DNA of 64,000 bases from UTCFX2 sp963788305 (GCA_963788305.1 CAWBGK010000005.1:1-64000), one strand, 5' to 3'; positions 9,066-18,459 are shown, numbered from the stretch's first letter. Translations and numbers: made by a program. The notes: a model not told the origin generated them from the sequence alone.

Positions 9066-10313
9066 ATGATCGATAAACTCCGCAATATTTATAATGAATT
9101 TCCACAGAAGTTCTGGATTCTTGTTGCCGCTGCCTTTGTTGACCGTGTCGGCGGCACAATGATCTTCCCCTTCTTCGCGCTGTATATTACCCAGCGTTTC
9201 AACGTTGGAATGACCGAGGCTGGTGTATTGCTGGGGATGTTTCACATCTCTGGTCTGGTTGGAAGTTTTATCGGCGGCGCCCTGGCAGATCGGTTTGGTC
9301 GGAAATGGATGGTATTGTTTGGACTGGTGTTCAGCGCATTAAGCGCAGTTTCGATGGGACTGGTAAACGAGCTCTGGATATTCTATATCCTCGCAATTCT
9401 AGTCGGCTCTTTGTCCGATGTAGCGGGACCTGCCTGGCAAGCGATGATTGCAGATATCCTTCCGGAAAACAAACGAACTGAAGGATTTGGGGTCATGCGC
9501 GTTGTTGGAAACATGGCCTGGATCGTTGGTCCGACGATCGGAGGTCTGATGGCTTCCCGCTCCTTTTTACTTCTATTCATTTTTGACGCAATCTGCAGTC
9601 TTATTACAGCTGCGATTATCTATCGTATGATCCCCGAGACAAAACCAGCGGCTGAACAGGAACAAGAAAAACCCGAATCCATCTTTGGTACCATTATCGG
9701 TTATCGAAGGGTTTTTACAGATAAGCTATTTATCGCTTATATCGGTGCCTCGATGCTCATGACAGTAGTCTATATCCAAATGTACAATTCGCTTTCGGTT
9801 TACTTACGCGATGTCCACGGTATCTCTACCCAACAGTATGGCTTCCTGCTTTCTAGTTCAGCCATTACGGTGATCTTTTGCCAGTTTTGGGTGAGCCGGC
9901 GGGTAAAGAATTACTCACCGATGTTGATGATGGCTCTTGGCTCGGCGTTCTACATGATTGGGTTCAGCATGTTTGGTTTGGTAACTGCATATTACCTTTT
10001 TATCAGCGCGATCATTCTGATAACGATCGGCGAGATGGTTGTTATGCCAGTCAGCCAGGCATTGGCTGCAAAATTTGCGCCTGAGGATATGCGCGGTCGG
10101 TACATGGCTGTATTTGGACTTTCCTGGGCACTGCCGGCTACTGTCGGACCGGCGGCTGCAGGGGTGATCCTGGACAATTACAATCCAAACTGGGTCTGGT
10201 ACGCTGGTGGGATGATCTGTTTGGTAGCAGTCGGCAGTTTTCTTCTGCTCCACCAGATCACCCAAAAGAGATTTGAAACCTTACCGAATGAAGCATTGGT
10301 CCCCGCAGATTGA
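9066..10313 (+). CDS. Major facilitator superfamily transporter
   Basis: A 415-residue, 12-helix MFS permease of the inner membrane. The MFS motif A loop between helices 2 and 3 is clear ('GGALADRFGRKWM'), and a second Arg/Gly-rich loop occurs at the start of helix 11 ('APEDMRGRYMAVFG'). Helix 1 begins after a short basic N-terminus. The size and the charged cytoplasmic loop around residues 195-215 ('KPAAEQEQEKPES') are typical of the drug or small-molecule efflux branch, but substrate cannot be assigned. GAAGG precedes the ATG. A single intact frame. Confidence 0.9.
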   Translation: MIDKLRNIYNEFPQKFWILVAAAFVDRVGGTMIFPFFALYITQRFNVGMTEAGVLLGMFHISGLVGSFIGGALADRFGRKWMVLFGLVFSALSAVSMGLVNELWIFYILAILVGSLSDVAGPAWQAMIADILPENKRTEGFGVMRVVGNMAWIVGPTIGGLMASRSFLLLFIFDAICSLITAAIIYRMIPETKPAAEQEQEKPESIFGTIIGYRRVFTDKLFIAYIGASMLMTVVYIQMYNSLSVYLRDVHGISTQQYGFLLSSSAITVIFCQFWVSRRVKNYSPMLMMALGSAFYMIGFSMFGLVTAYYLFISAIILITIGEMVVMPVSQALAAKFAPEDMRGRYMAVFGLSWALPATVGPAAAGVILDNYNPNWVWYAGGMICLVAVGSFLLLHQITQKRFETLPNEALVPAD

Positions 10314-10339
10314 GCATCCCATTATAGGATATATTAGAG

Positions 10340-10363
10340 TATAATAGTAGTATATTATATACT
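10340..10363 (+). promoter_or_regulatory. Candidate -10 element followed by a palindromic operator
   Basis: A perfect TATAAT at 10340-10345 is followed by AGTATAT-T-ATATACT (10349-10363), an exact 7+7 palindrome with one central base. The palindrome would cover the transcription start of the zinc-finger/response-regulator/kinase operon, a classic repressor position. No convincing -35 is seen at the right distance. The stretch is unusually AT-rich, so chance is possible. Confidence 0.45.
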
Positions 10364-10386
10364 GATAGATATATCATGGAGGGAAC

Positions 10387-10722
10387 ATGAAACCGGATTC
10401 CACAGGAAAAGTGAAAGTCAATTCACTTGTGCGCGACCATATCGATAAAGGTACTGTTGACCCTTTGCAGTGCAGCCACATATCATCAGTTCGAGATGTC
10501 ACTCCGTCTGCTGAAGGGTGCGAAGAATGCTTAAAGATGGGAGACAGGTGGGTCTTCCTCAGGATTTGTCTGACGTGCGGGCATGTTGGCTGCTGTGATA
10601 ATTCCAAAAACAAACATGCCACGCGCCATTTCCATGAGACCAAACACCCGATCGTTGCTTCTTATGAAGTCGGCGAAAGCTGGTTGTGGTGCTACACGGA
10701 TGAAATGTCATTTCAACTCTAA
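10387..10722 (+). CDS. UBP-type zinc finger protein
   Basis: A 111-residue protein consisting almost wholly of a ZnF-UBP domain. The ligand series is visible: 'QCSH', 'GCEECLKMG', 'RICLTCGHVGCCD', then 'HATRHFHETKHPI'. In eukaryotes this fold binds the free C-terminal Gly-Gly of ubiquitin. Bacteria carry small stand-alone copies whose role is unknown. It is the first gene of a tight operon, 11 bp ahead of the receiver/TrxR-like fusion, so it probably works with that redox-signalling pair. GGAGGG lies just before the ATG. Confidence 0.88.
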   Translation: MKPDSTGKVKVNSLVRDHIDKGTVDPLQCSHISSVRDVTPSAEGCEECLKMGDRWVFLRICLTCGHVGCCDNSKNKHATRHFHETKHPIVASYEVGESWLWCYTDEMSFQL

Positions 10723-10733
10723 TCAGGGGATCC

Positions 10734-12417
10734 ATGAAAAAGCCAGTGATTCTTACGGTTGATGACGATCCGCAGGTCCTCAGCGCGGTTGAACGTGATT
10801 TGAGGTCCCACTTTCACTCCGATTTCCGCATTATCAAGGCAGCGTCAGGTGTCGAAGCGCTGGAGGTTGTGCAGACAGCTCAAGCAGCGCGAAGATCCAC
10901 TGGCATTATTTCTGGTTGATCAGCGCATGCCGCATATGAGCGGGACCGAGTTTCTAAGTGAAGCCCGAAAGTTTTACCCCGACAGCCGTAAAGTCTTGCT
11001 CACCGCATATGCGGATACCCAGGCAGCGATCGATAGCATTAACAGTATCGGGTTGGACTATTACCTGATGAAACCCTGGGATCCGCCTGATGAAAACCTT
11101 TACCCAATTCTGGACGGTTTGATCAGTGACTGGTGGCAAACCTCACCCCCACCCTTTGATGGAATCCGCGTCGCAGGCACCCTGTGGTCGCCGAAAAGCC
11201 ATGAGGTAAAGGATTTCCTTGCTCGCAATCGAATCCCTTTCCGATGGCTGGATATCGAGCAAGATGATCAAGCAAGAACATTGGTTGAATCTGTGCTCCA
11301 ATCAAGAGATCAATCCTCGAACCAACAGCTCCAACTACCGGTAGTCTTCTTCCCGGATGGAACCGTCCTGGTGGAGCCTGATCTCCGGATGCTTGCAAAT
11401 CAGGCAGGTCTGCGGACCCAGGCTGCTCAGCCATTCTACGATCTTGTCATCATCGGAGCAGGACCGGCAGGTTTGGGCGCAGCGGTCTACGGTGCTTCAG
11501 AAGGATTACGGACGCTTTTAATCGACAAAGAAGCCACGGGCGGTCAGGCTGGAACCAGCTCGCGGATCGAAAATTATCTTGGCTTTCCTAAAGGGTTGAG
11601 CGGTGTAGAGCTTGCCCAGCGCGCCACAACGCAGGCAATCCGGTTAGGCGCAGAGATACTAACAGCTCAGGAAGCCACCCGAGTCCGATCAGAGAATAAT
11701 TATCATATTATTTCCCTCCAGGATGGGACCGAGATCGGTTGTAAAGCTTTAATCATCGCCACTGGTGTCTCTGTTAAAAGACTCGAAGCAAATGGAGTCG
11801 AGCGGCTTACTGGCGCAGGTGTTTATTACGGGGCGGCTCTTACAGAGGCTGCTTCGTACCGCAGCCAGAACGTCCTCGTGGTGGGTGGGGCGAATTCAGC
11901 GGGACAGGCAGCGATGTTCTTCTCAGGATATGCAAGCAAAGTGACCATGCTGGTACGCGGTCCAAATTTACGCGAAACCATGTCCCAATATTTGATCCAA
12001 CAGATTCAATCGACGCCGAATATTGAAACTTTGTTTCAGACCGAAGTCACTGAAGTAATGGGAAAGGAACGACTTGAAGCAGTAGAAATTAAAACCCAAC
12101 ATTCAGAGAAATCCGAAACTTTGCCAGCATCCGCCCTTTTCATTTTTATTGGTGCTGTACCACATTCCAAACTTGTTGCTGGATTGGTCCAATGTGATCC
12201 GAATGGCTTTGTGTTAACCGGGCCAAACCTCCATCGTGATGGGATCAAGCCAATGGGTTGGAAACTTGCTCGCGATCCATTCCTGCTGGAGACCAGCACA
12301 AGCGGCATTTTTGCAGCTGGCGATATTCGTTATGGGGCTGTCCGCAGGGTAGCTTCCGCAGTCGGTGAAGGTGCGATCGCAGTCAGCCAGGTTCACCAAT
12401 ATCTGAAGACGGTCTGA
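10734..12417 (+). CDS. Fused response regulator / glutaredoxin-like / thioredoxin-reductase-like protein (frameshifted)
   Basis: Three modules. Residues ~1-125 are a receiver domain with the acidic pair in 'VDDDPQ', the phospho-acceptor Asp in 'FLVDQRMPHMSG', Thr in 'VLLTAYAD' and Lys in 'LMKPWD'. Residues ~135-215 are a glutaredoxin/thioredoxin-fold segment ('GTLWSPKSHEVKDFL'). Residues ~225-555 are a TrxR-like FAD/NAD(P) oxidoreductase ('IIGAGPAGLGAAVYGA', 'GGQAGTSSRIENYLGFP', 'VVGGANSAGQAAMF', 'IFAAGDIR'). The CxxC motifs are absent from both redox modules (SPKS and GAAL). One extra base near 10880 splits the receiver; the two frames overlap with intact motifs. NCBI recognises such fusions by name. 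Operon member, 7 bp before the kinase gene. Confidence 0.9.
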
Positions 12418-12424
12418 GTTTCCA

Positions 12425-14338
12425 ATGGATGCGGAAAATCTTTCAACAAACCATCAATCGAAGGTCGAATTTCTTCGAAAAGTTACACTTTTCTCCGATC
12501 TGCCGGATGAAGACCTTCAGATCCTTTGCAAGATGATCGAGGAGCTGCATATCAAAGCCGGGGAAGAGCTTTTTGCCGAAGGCAGCCCTGGCGAAAAGGC
12601 ATATGTGATCCAAAGCGGAGTCCTTGAAGTAATAAAAAACTCAGGTCAGCGCCCGATCCTTCTTGCAACTCGCTCAGCCGGGCATGTGATCGGAGAAATG
12701 GCCTTATTGGAAGATGCTCCCCGAAACGCTACAGTTCGAGCCCGGACAGACAGCACCCTTTTTGTGATCGAACAGGAACAATTCGAACGCCTTCTCGAAA
12801 CCAGCCCAACGGCATCGCGAATCCTGTTGAACTCAACGCTTGCCCGATGGCGAACCATGTCATCTACAATGCACCAAAGCGAGAAAATGGCTCAGCTTGG
12901 CACGCTGACAGCAGGTGTAGCCCATGAATTAAACAACCCTGCGGCAGCTGTTAAACGCGGCGCCTCTCAGCTTCAGGATTTTCTGCAGATTTACGCTTCA
13001 TCGCAGATCCATTTAGCATCGATTAATTTGAGTCCAGTCCAGGCCCAACTCATTGAGGATATTACAAAAGAAGCTCGTAATCCTGCAAGGCAAATTTCCG
13101 AGAACTTGGACCCACTTGCACGTAGTGATCTTGAATATTTCTTCGAGACGTGGATGGATGAGATTGGAGTACCTGAAGCATGGCAGCTGGCGCCGACTTT
13201 CGTCAATATGGGTTTTAACATTGAAAAACTTGAACTCCTGGCCTCTCAATTTCAACCGTCGGAATTTCCGCTAATTGCTGGGGCGCTAAGTGCATCCTAT
13301 AATGCGTATGATCTGCTCAGTGAAATTGAGCAAGGCGCCAACAGGATCTCCGAGATTGTTTCCGCTCTTAAATCATATTCCTATTTGGACCGTGCTCCGA
13401 TCCAAGAAGTTGATATCCATCTTGGACTTGAGAACACACTCTTAATTTTGCGTTCCAAGCTAAGCGGCATCAAAGTCCATCGGGAATATCACAAAGAACT
13501 ACCAAAAATCCAGGCATTTGGAAGCGAGCTCAATCAGGTCTGGACAAATATTCTTGACAATGCAGCAGACGCTCTCCAAAACATTGAATCGCCGGAGATA
13601 TTGATCCGAACAACAGCGTTGAATGGTTGGATTCAGGTAGAAATTGAAGATAATGGCAGCGGTATCCCGCCTGAAGTAATTAGCAGAATCTTTGATCCTT
13701 TTTTTACAACAAAACCACCCGGGAAGGGCACCGGTTTAGGACTTGAAATTTCATACAATATCATTGTTAACAAGCACCACGGTGAAATTCGAGCCTTCTC
13801 CTGGCCTGGAAAGACAATCTTTCGGGTTCAGGTGCCAATCAAGTACGACTCAGATGATGTGTTGGCCAATCCTCTCAACATGTCATTAGAAAGTCCTGAT
13901 GAACAAGTTCTCAACATCCTCAAGACTGCCAGGACGATTGCAGTCGTAGGCATCTCATCTGAATCCGAAAAACCAAGCCATCAGGTACCGGCTTATCTCC
14001 AAAAACAAGGCTATCGCATCATTCCTGTCAATCCAAAACACAAGCACATACTTGGAGAAAAATCCTATCCGGATTTGTCTTTAGTCCCTGACAAAGTTGA
14101 TGTCGTTGAGATTTTTCGTCCAGCCAGCGAAGTCGTACAAATCGTGGAACAAGCGGTTCAAATTGGTGCAAAAGCTGTCTGGATGCAGGAAGGGATAATG
14201 AATGAGCTGGCAGCCGAAATAGCTCGCCGATCCGGAATAGCCGTTGTGATGAATATGTGTATGCGCGCGGCTCACCAACGATTAATAGGTACTAAGGCCA
14301 GTATTTCAAACATAAATTCTCGTCCAGCAGGCTCATGA
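12425..14338 (+). CDS. Cyclic-nucleotide-binding sensor histidine kinase with C-terminal CoA-binding domain
   Basis: A 637-residue soluble protein with no transmembrane segment. Residues ~15-135 form a CRP-like cyclic-nucleotide-binding domain ('AEGSPGEKAYVIQSG', 'IGEMALLEDAPRNATVRA'). The HisKA helix carries the phosphorylated His167 in 'AGVAHELNNP'. The HATPase domain (~330-470) has the N box 'NILDNAADAL', G1 'DNGSGIPP' and G2 'GKGTGLGLEIS'. Residues ~495-620 are a YccU-type CoA-binding Rossmann domain ('IAVVGISSESEKPSHQVP', 'VWMQEGI'), normally a stand-alone protein. It directly follows the receiver/TrxR-like gene, so the two are probably a cognate kinase-regulator pair sensing a cytoplasmic nucleotide, CoA or redox signal. 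The frame is intact. Its stop overlaps the convergent YitT stop. Confidence 0.9.
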   Translation: MDAENLSTNHQSKVEFLRKVTLFSDLPDEDLQILCKMIEELHIKAGEELFAEGSPGEKAYVIQSGVLEVIKNSGQRPILLATRSAGHVIGEMALLEDAPRNATVRARTDSTLFVIEQEQFERLLETSPTASRILLNSTLARWRTMSSTMHQSEKMAQLGTLTAGVAHELNNPAAAVKRGASQLQDFLQIYASSQIHLASINLSPVQAQLIEDITKEARNPARQISENLDPLARSDLEYFFETWMDEIGVPEAWQLAPTFVNMGFNIEKLELLASQFQPSEFPLIAGALSASYNAYDLLSEIEQGANRISEIVSALKSYSYLDRAPIQEVDIHLGLENTLLILRSKLSGIKVHREYHKELPKIQAFGSELNQVWTNILDNAADALQNIESPEILIRTTALNGWIQVEIEDNGSGIPPEVISRIFDPFFTTKPPGKGTGLGLEISYNIIVNKHHGEIRAFSWPGKTIFRVQVPIKYDSDDVLANPLNMSLESPDEQVLNILKTARTIAVVGISSESEKPSHQVPAYLQKQGYRIIPVNPKHKHILGEKSYPDLSLVPDKVDVVEIFRPASEVVQIVEQAVQIGAKAVWMQEGIMNELAAEIARRSGIAVVMNMCMRAAHQRLIGTKASISNINSRPAGS

Positions 14339-15202
14339 TTTGACCAATGGTCGGAAACCCTCACCTAGCGCTTCGTGAGCGTGACCAATCACCATAAAAG
14401 CATTCGGATCTGCCTGCCGGACAAGGTCTTTGACCTGTGTCACTTCCGAACGTGATATGACACAATACAGCACGGTTCGTTGTGTCCCTGTATATGCGCC
14501 GCGCGCATCCATCATTGTCACACCACGCTCCATTTCTTCCAATATCTTACTGGCAACGAGGCATGGTTCTGCAGTGATGATCAATGCTGTTCTAACAACA
14601 TTGGTCCCTTCTGTGACCGCTTCAGCGGCAAGACCAGATACATATAGCTGGACAAGCGAATAGAGTGCATTCTCCCAGCTAAACGCCAGTCCTGCCATGA
14701 ACATCACGACCGAATCAGTGATAAAGTAGCTTTGCGAGATCGAGATTCCTCGCCAATTATTCAAAATCCTTGCAAGGATATCACTTCCACCGCTCGTCCC
14801 TTTTCCTCGATATACGAGTCCATAACCAATCCCGCCGATAATTCCACCATAGAGACTGTTTAAAACAAGGTCGTTTGTGACTCCCTCTGCAGGCAAATAC
14901 AATGCCAGAAAATCTGTGAAAAATGAAACCATTATTACAGCAAAAGCTGTGCGCACCAAAAACCCGATCCCACCCAGATAACGCCACCCCAAGAGGAATA
15001 CGGGCAAATTACCAAGAAAAATCATCAACCCTATCGGCCAACCGGTGTAATAGTTGGTAATTTGAGCCAGCCCGCTGATTCCACCACTGGCAAGATTCGC
15101 GGGCACAAGAAACAAGCGTAAGGCCAATGCCTGAAGCAAGGCTCCCAGGAGAATCAGCCCAAAATCCTTGAGATCATGCTTCGTTAATTGGTATTTCTTC
15201 AT
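14333..15202 (-). CDS. YitT family membrane protein (DUF161 + DUF2179)
   Basis: A 289-residue protein of the YitT family. An N-terminal membrane domain of five or six helices ('LILLGALLQALALRLFLVPA', 'GGISGLAQITNYYTGWPIG', 'YGGIIGGIGYGLVYRGKGTSGGSDI') is followed by a cytoplasmic DUF2179 domain ('VRTALIITAEPCLVASKILEEM', 'LYCVISRSEVTQVKDLV'). The family is widespread, with no settled function. It lies 26 bp downstream of another small membrane protein gene on the same strand, so the two are probably co-transcribed. The last bases overlap the convergent kinase gene by 6 bp. Confidence 0.9.
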   Translation of the reverse strand: MKKYQLTKHDLKDFGLILLGALLQALALRLFLVPANLASGGISGLAQITNYYTGWPIGLMIFLGNLPVFLLGWRYLGGIGFLVRTAFAVIMVSFFTDFLALYLPAEGVTNDLVLNSLYGGIIGGIGYGLVYRGKGTSGGSDILARILNNWRGISISQSYFITDSVVMFMAGLAFSWENALYSLVQLYVSGLAAEAVTEGTNVVRTALIITAEPCLVASKILEEMERGVTMMDARGAYTGTQRTVLYCVISRSEVTQVKDLVRQADPNAFMVIGHAHEALGEGFRPLVKS

Positions 15203-15228
15203 TTATTTCTGAAGCAGTCGTTATCCGT

Positions 15229-15711
15229 CTAATCTACTTGATTTTCGATCTGGTCTTCTTCTGAATCTTCTTCTTTTGTTGGAATATTCACCGGCGTCTG
15301 CCAGAACCACAAACTGAGCAATCCAATCGCAGCGGTAATCCCGCTCGCCTGATAGAGCATGCTGCCAGGGGTTAAGTAGATCAAGATAACATACAAAGAT
15401 TCTGGGAGGTTTGTAACATAAAGGATCGGGCTGGCATACAACAGCACCAATCCCACGATCAGATAGACGGCACAAACCCATCTGCTGTAGGTTCTGCCAG
15501 CAATCATATACCATACCAGCCCTACTGCCGCCAATGCCCACAGAAATTCTAAGAGGGGAAAAAGCCAGACCAACAGCAAATCCAATGTACCTGTTTCTGA
15601 ATTTTGGACCGCTAAGGCATCGAGCGTGTAATCAAATAATCCTGCCAGCGCAAGGATACCAACCATTCCAAGTATCAAGATAAGGCTGTGGGGTGAACGG
15701 TTATTCTTCAT
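15229..15711 (-). CDS. Small four-helix membrane protein, unknown function
   Basis: About 160 residues with four hydrophobic segments ('LILILGMVGILALAGLFDY', 'LLLVWLFPLLEFLWALAAV', 'WVCAVYLIVGLVLLYASPI', 'GITAAIGLLSLWFW') and a strongly acidic cytoplasmic tail (EEEDSEEDQ-like). The ATG at 15711 has GGAGG a few bases upstream; an in-frame ATG at 15732 lacks a site. I do not recognise a family. It sits between the amidase gene and yitT on one strand and probably belongs to the YitT transcript. Confidence 0.7.
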   Translation of the reverse strand: MKNNRSPHSLILILGMVGILALAGLFDYTLDALAVQNSETGTLDLLLVWLFPLLEFLWALAAVGLVWYMIAGRTYSRWVCAVYLIVGLVLLYASPILYVTNLPESLYVILIYLTPGSMLYQASGITAAIGLLSLWFWQTPVNIPTKEEDSEEDQIENQVD

Positions 15712-15781
15712 TTCAAATCCTCCATATTCCATATCAATTTACATTTTTTTTGATTCGGTAATTCTTTCGATAGAACGGTCA

Positions 15782-17293
15782 TTAACTGCACCGTTTAAAA
15801 GGTTCTACAGTGGGTAAAAATTTCGGAGCTTTCCGAATGCGAGCAGCCAATTCGAATGCATGCGCAATCAAGAATAGCTTATATTCGGACCAGGCGGACG
15901 CAAATAGTGATATACCAACAGGCAACTCAAATATCTGCCCCGCAGGTACGGTGATATGTGGATAACCAGCAACTGCTGCCAGCGACGAAAAACCGCCACC
16001 CGAATATCGATCACCATTTACAGAGTCGATCAACCAGGCTGGACCGCCTGTTGGAGCTGCAATCGCATCGAGGTTGTGGACGCTCAAGATCTTATCAATT
16101 CCATCTTGGCGAGAAAGTCGAAAATTCCTCTCAAGCGCATGAAGGTATTTTTTCTGCGTTAACGGCCCTTTCTTCTGTGCTGCAATCATCCGTTCCTGGC
16201 CAAAAAACGGCATAACAGCAGCAGCGTTATTTTCGTTAAAATTAATTACATCCAGAACAGTTTTTAAAGCACTGCTGGATTCGAGTCCAGCCAGATAATG
16301 ATCTAAATCTGAATGAAATTCATATAAAAGCACTTCCATTTCGGTCTTTGCCAGCTTGTTCTCATCGATCAGCTCGACCGGATCGATGATCTCAGCTCCG
16401 AGTTCTTTCATTACTGATATACAATTTTCAATAACCTTGTCAACTCGCGGATCGAAACCAAAATAAGCTCTCGCAACGCCGATCCGGATGTTCTTCAAAT
16501 CCATGCTACGGCATGCCTGGAGATAATTACCTGGGGCTCGATCCGCAAGCGCAAAAGTTGCAGGGTCATACTGATCGATTCCTTGGATCACCTCCAGCAT
16601 GATCGCCGCATCGGAAACGCTTCGGGTCATCGGACCAGCAGTGTCCTGGCTGTGCGCTATTGGAATTATCCCTGCACGGCTGACCAGTCCCAAGGTTGGT
16701 TTGATTCCAACGATTCCATTGGTCTGTGCCGGACAGACAATCGATCCATCGGTTTCCGTCCCGATCGCCGCAGCACATAAGTTTGCGGCGACTGCTACAG
16801 CCGATCCAGAGCTTGATCCACACGGACTGCGGTCCAACGCATAAGGATTTCGAGTTTGCCCACCTCGGCTGCTCCATCCGGAAATCGAATGGTTCGAGCG
16901 GAAATTCGCCCATTCGCTGAGATTAGTTTTCCCCATTATTACTGCGCCTGCTTCCCGCAGCCGAGATACCAAAAAGGCATCATGCTTTGCGATGTAGCCG
17001 GCAAGTGCAAGCGAGCCAGAGGTCGTCGACATCCGGTCAGATGTCTCAATGTTATCTTTGATCAGGATCGGGACGCCGTGGAGCAATCCACGTATCTTCC
17101 CTGCCGACCGTTCGGCATCAAGTGATCTGGCAATATCAATTGCATCTGGATTCAGCTCGATCACCGAGTTTAGTGCAGGCCCTTCACGATCTATTAATTG
17201 AATCCGCTTTAGATATCGAGCTGTAAGCTCACAGCTGTTCATTTCGTCGTTCTGAAAGGCGGATTGAATTTCCAAGATCGAATATTCCCGCAT
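15782..17293 (-). CDS. Amidase (amidase signature family)
   Basis: A 503-residue amidase-signature hydrolase with the Ser-cisSer-Lys triad visible: Lys in 'LIKDNIET', the Gly/Ser-rich 'SPCGSSSGSAVAVAANL', and the nucleophile region 'GTETDGSIVCPAQTNGIVG'. It hydrolyses a carboxamide to an acid and ammonia. The closest branch looks like the stand-alone amidases with an N-terminal 'SILEIQSAF...SCELTARYLKRI' region, not GatA, because no gatB or gatC is nearby. The start is ATG 17293, with GGAG upstream; a TATAAT lies 23 bases ahead. A single intact frame. Confidence 0.9.
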   Translation of the reverse strand: MREYSILEIQSAFQNDEMNSCELTARYLKRIQLIDREGPALNSVIELNPDAIDIARSLDAERSAGKIRGLLHGVPILIKDNIETSDRMSTTSGSLALAGYIAKHDAFLVSRLREAGAVIMGKTNLSEWANFRSNHSISGWSSRGGQTRNPYALDRSPCGSSSGSAVAVAANLCAAAIGTETDGSIVCPAQTNGIVGIKPTLGLVSRAGIIPIAHSQDTAGPMTRSVSDAAIMLEVIQGIDQYDPATFALADRAPGNYLQACRSMDLKNIRIGVARAYFGFDPRVDKVIENCISVMKELGAEIIDPVELIDENKLAKTEMEVLLYEFHSDLDHYLAGLESSSALKTVLDVINFNENNAAAVMPFFGQERMIAAQKKGPLTQKKYLHALERNFRLSRQDGIDKILSVHNLDAIAAPTGGPAWLIDSVNGDRYSGGGFSSLAAVAGYPHITVPAGQIFELPVGISLFASAWSEYKLFLIAHAFELAARIRKAPKFLPTVEPFKRCS

Positions 17294-17394
17294 GTTCACT
17301 CCACAGGTAAAGGATTATACCGCTTCTAATGAGATGAATAACAAGTTATTCACAGTCACTCAATAGTTTGTTAAAATGGTGGTAGAGGTGATGG

Positions 17395-18459
17395 ATGCAG
17401 ATTATCAAAGCTGAAGTAACACCGGTCGAGCTTAAACTTCAGAATCCAGTCAAAATGGCGGGGCTGCCAGAAATTCATAATATTATAGCGGTCTTTGTCC
17501 GATTAATAACCCGTCAAGGACAGAGCGCCTGGGGCTGCACAGTCGATCAACCTACTACTCAAAATAGAGGCTCAGCTGAAACAGTGCGAATATGCCACGA
17601 ATGCGCTGCTAAAGCGATTGATCTGAATCCTTTAAATATCGAGTTTGCTCTGGCAGAGTTAGCCCCCCTGGCAGCCTCATCTCCAGCTGCATTGTGTGCA
17701 TTCGATCTCGCCTTTCATGATCTATTAGGCGTTGCTGCAGGCCTGCCTCTTTACCGTCTCCTTGGCGGATATCGAAACAAGATCATGACCTCAATTACAG
17801 TCCCAATGGTTTCCAAAGAAGAAACTGTTGAGATTTCATGCAGGCATGCCCGGAATGGTTTCAGAATTTTAAAGATAAAAGGCGGGGAAGACCCAGACCT
17901 CGACGTGCAAAGGGTACAATCGGTCCATCGTGCTCTACCGGATCATATTCTGCGACTTGACGCAGATGGCGGTTATTCTGTCCAACAGGCTTTAGATGTA
18001 GCCAGAGCACTTCAGGGTGTGATCGAAGTCCTGGAACAACCCACTCCGGCTGCGAATATTGAGCTGCTTTGCCAGGTCAGTAATTTGAGTCCTGTCCCTA
18101 TCCTGGCTGATCAGAGTGCAAGCGATCCGGAATCTGTGCTGAAAATTGCATCTGGACGCTGCGCTCAAAGCCTAAGCATAAAATTAGCCGCTTGTGGTGG
18201 ATTGAACAGTGCTCGTCAGCTCGATTCTATCGCGCGGGCTGCCAGATTATCCACAATGGTGGGTTGTTTAATTGAACCGGCGATACTCATTGCCGCAGGC
18301 TTGAGCTTTGCGCTTTCAAGTCCAAATGTTTCATTCGGTGATCTTGACGGACACTTACATTTGCTGGATGATCCTTCCAGTCCAGGTTTCAGCCTAAAAG
18401 ATGGTTGGTTGACCGCTTCCGATGTACCCGGTCTGGGATATGCAGTCAATCTTGGTTAA
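17395..18459 (+). CDS. Enolase-superfamily enzyme, muconate-lactonizing / dipeptide-epimerase-like
   Basis: A 354-residue member of the mandelate racemase/muconate lactonizing enzyme group. Metal ligands appear as Asp in 'RLDADGG', Glu in 'VLEQP' and Asp in 'LADQS'. Catalytic lysines are in 'LKIKGG' and 'SLSIKLAACGG', one on each side of the barrel, the arrangement used by dipeptide epimerases and o-succinylbenzoate synthases. These enzymes abstract the alpha-proton of a carboxylate. The N-terminal capping domain ('VTPVELKLQNPVKMAG') is complete. The substrate is not determined; no menaquinone or peptidoglycan genes are adjacent. A PfkB sugar kinase follows 100 bp later. Confidence 0.86.
   Translation: MQIIKAEVTPVELKLQNPVKMAGLPEIHNIIAVFVRLITRQGQSAWGCTVDQPTTQNRGSAETVRICHECAAKAIDLNPLNIEFALAELAPLAASSPAALCAFDLAFHDLLGVAAGLPLYRLLGGYRNKIMTSITVPMVSKEETVEISCRHARNGFRILKIKGGEDPDLDVQRVQSVHRALPDHILRLDADGGYSVQQALDVARALQGVIEVLEQPTPAANIELLCQVSNLSPVPILADQSASDPESVLKIASGRCAQSLSIKLAACGGLNSARQLDSIARAARLSTMVGCLIEPAILIAAGLSFALSSPNVSFGDLDGHLHLLDDPSSPGFSLKDGWLTASDVPGLGYAVNLG

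Noticed and set aside
10734..12417. Programmed +1 frameshifting as explanation for broken genes
   Set aside because: No shared slippery sequence exists at the break points, the sites fall in unrelated genes including single-copy essentials, and density is far above any known programmed case.
17335..17360. Possible DnaA box near TTATTCACA
   Set aside because: A single imperfect match without a cluster or origin-linked genes.
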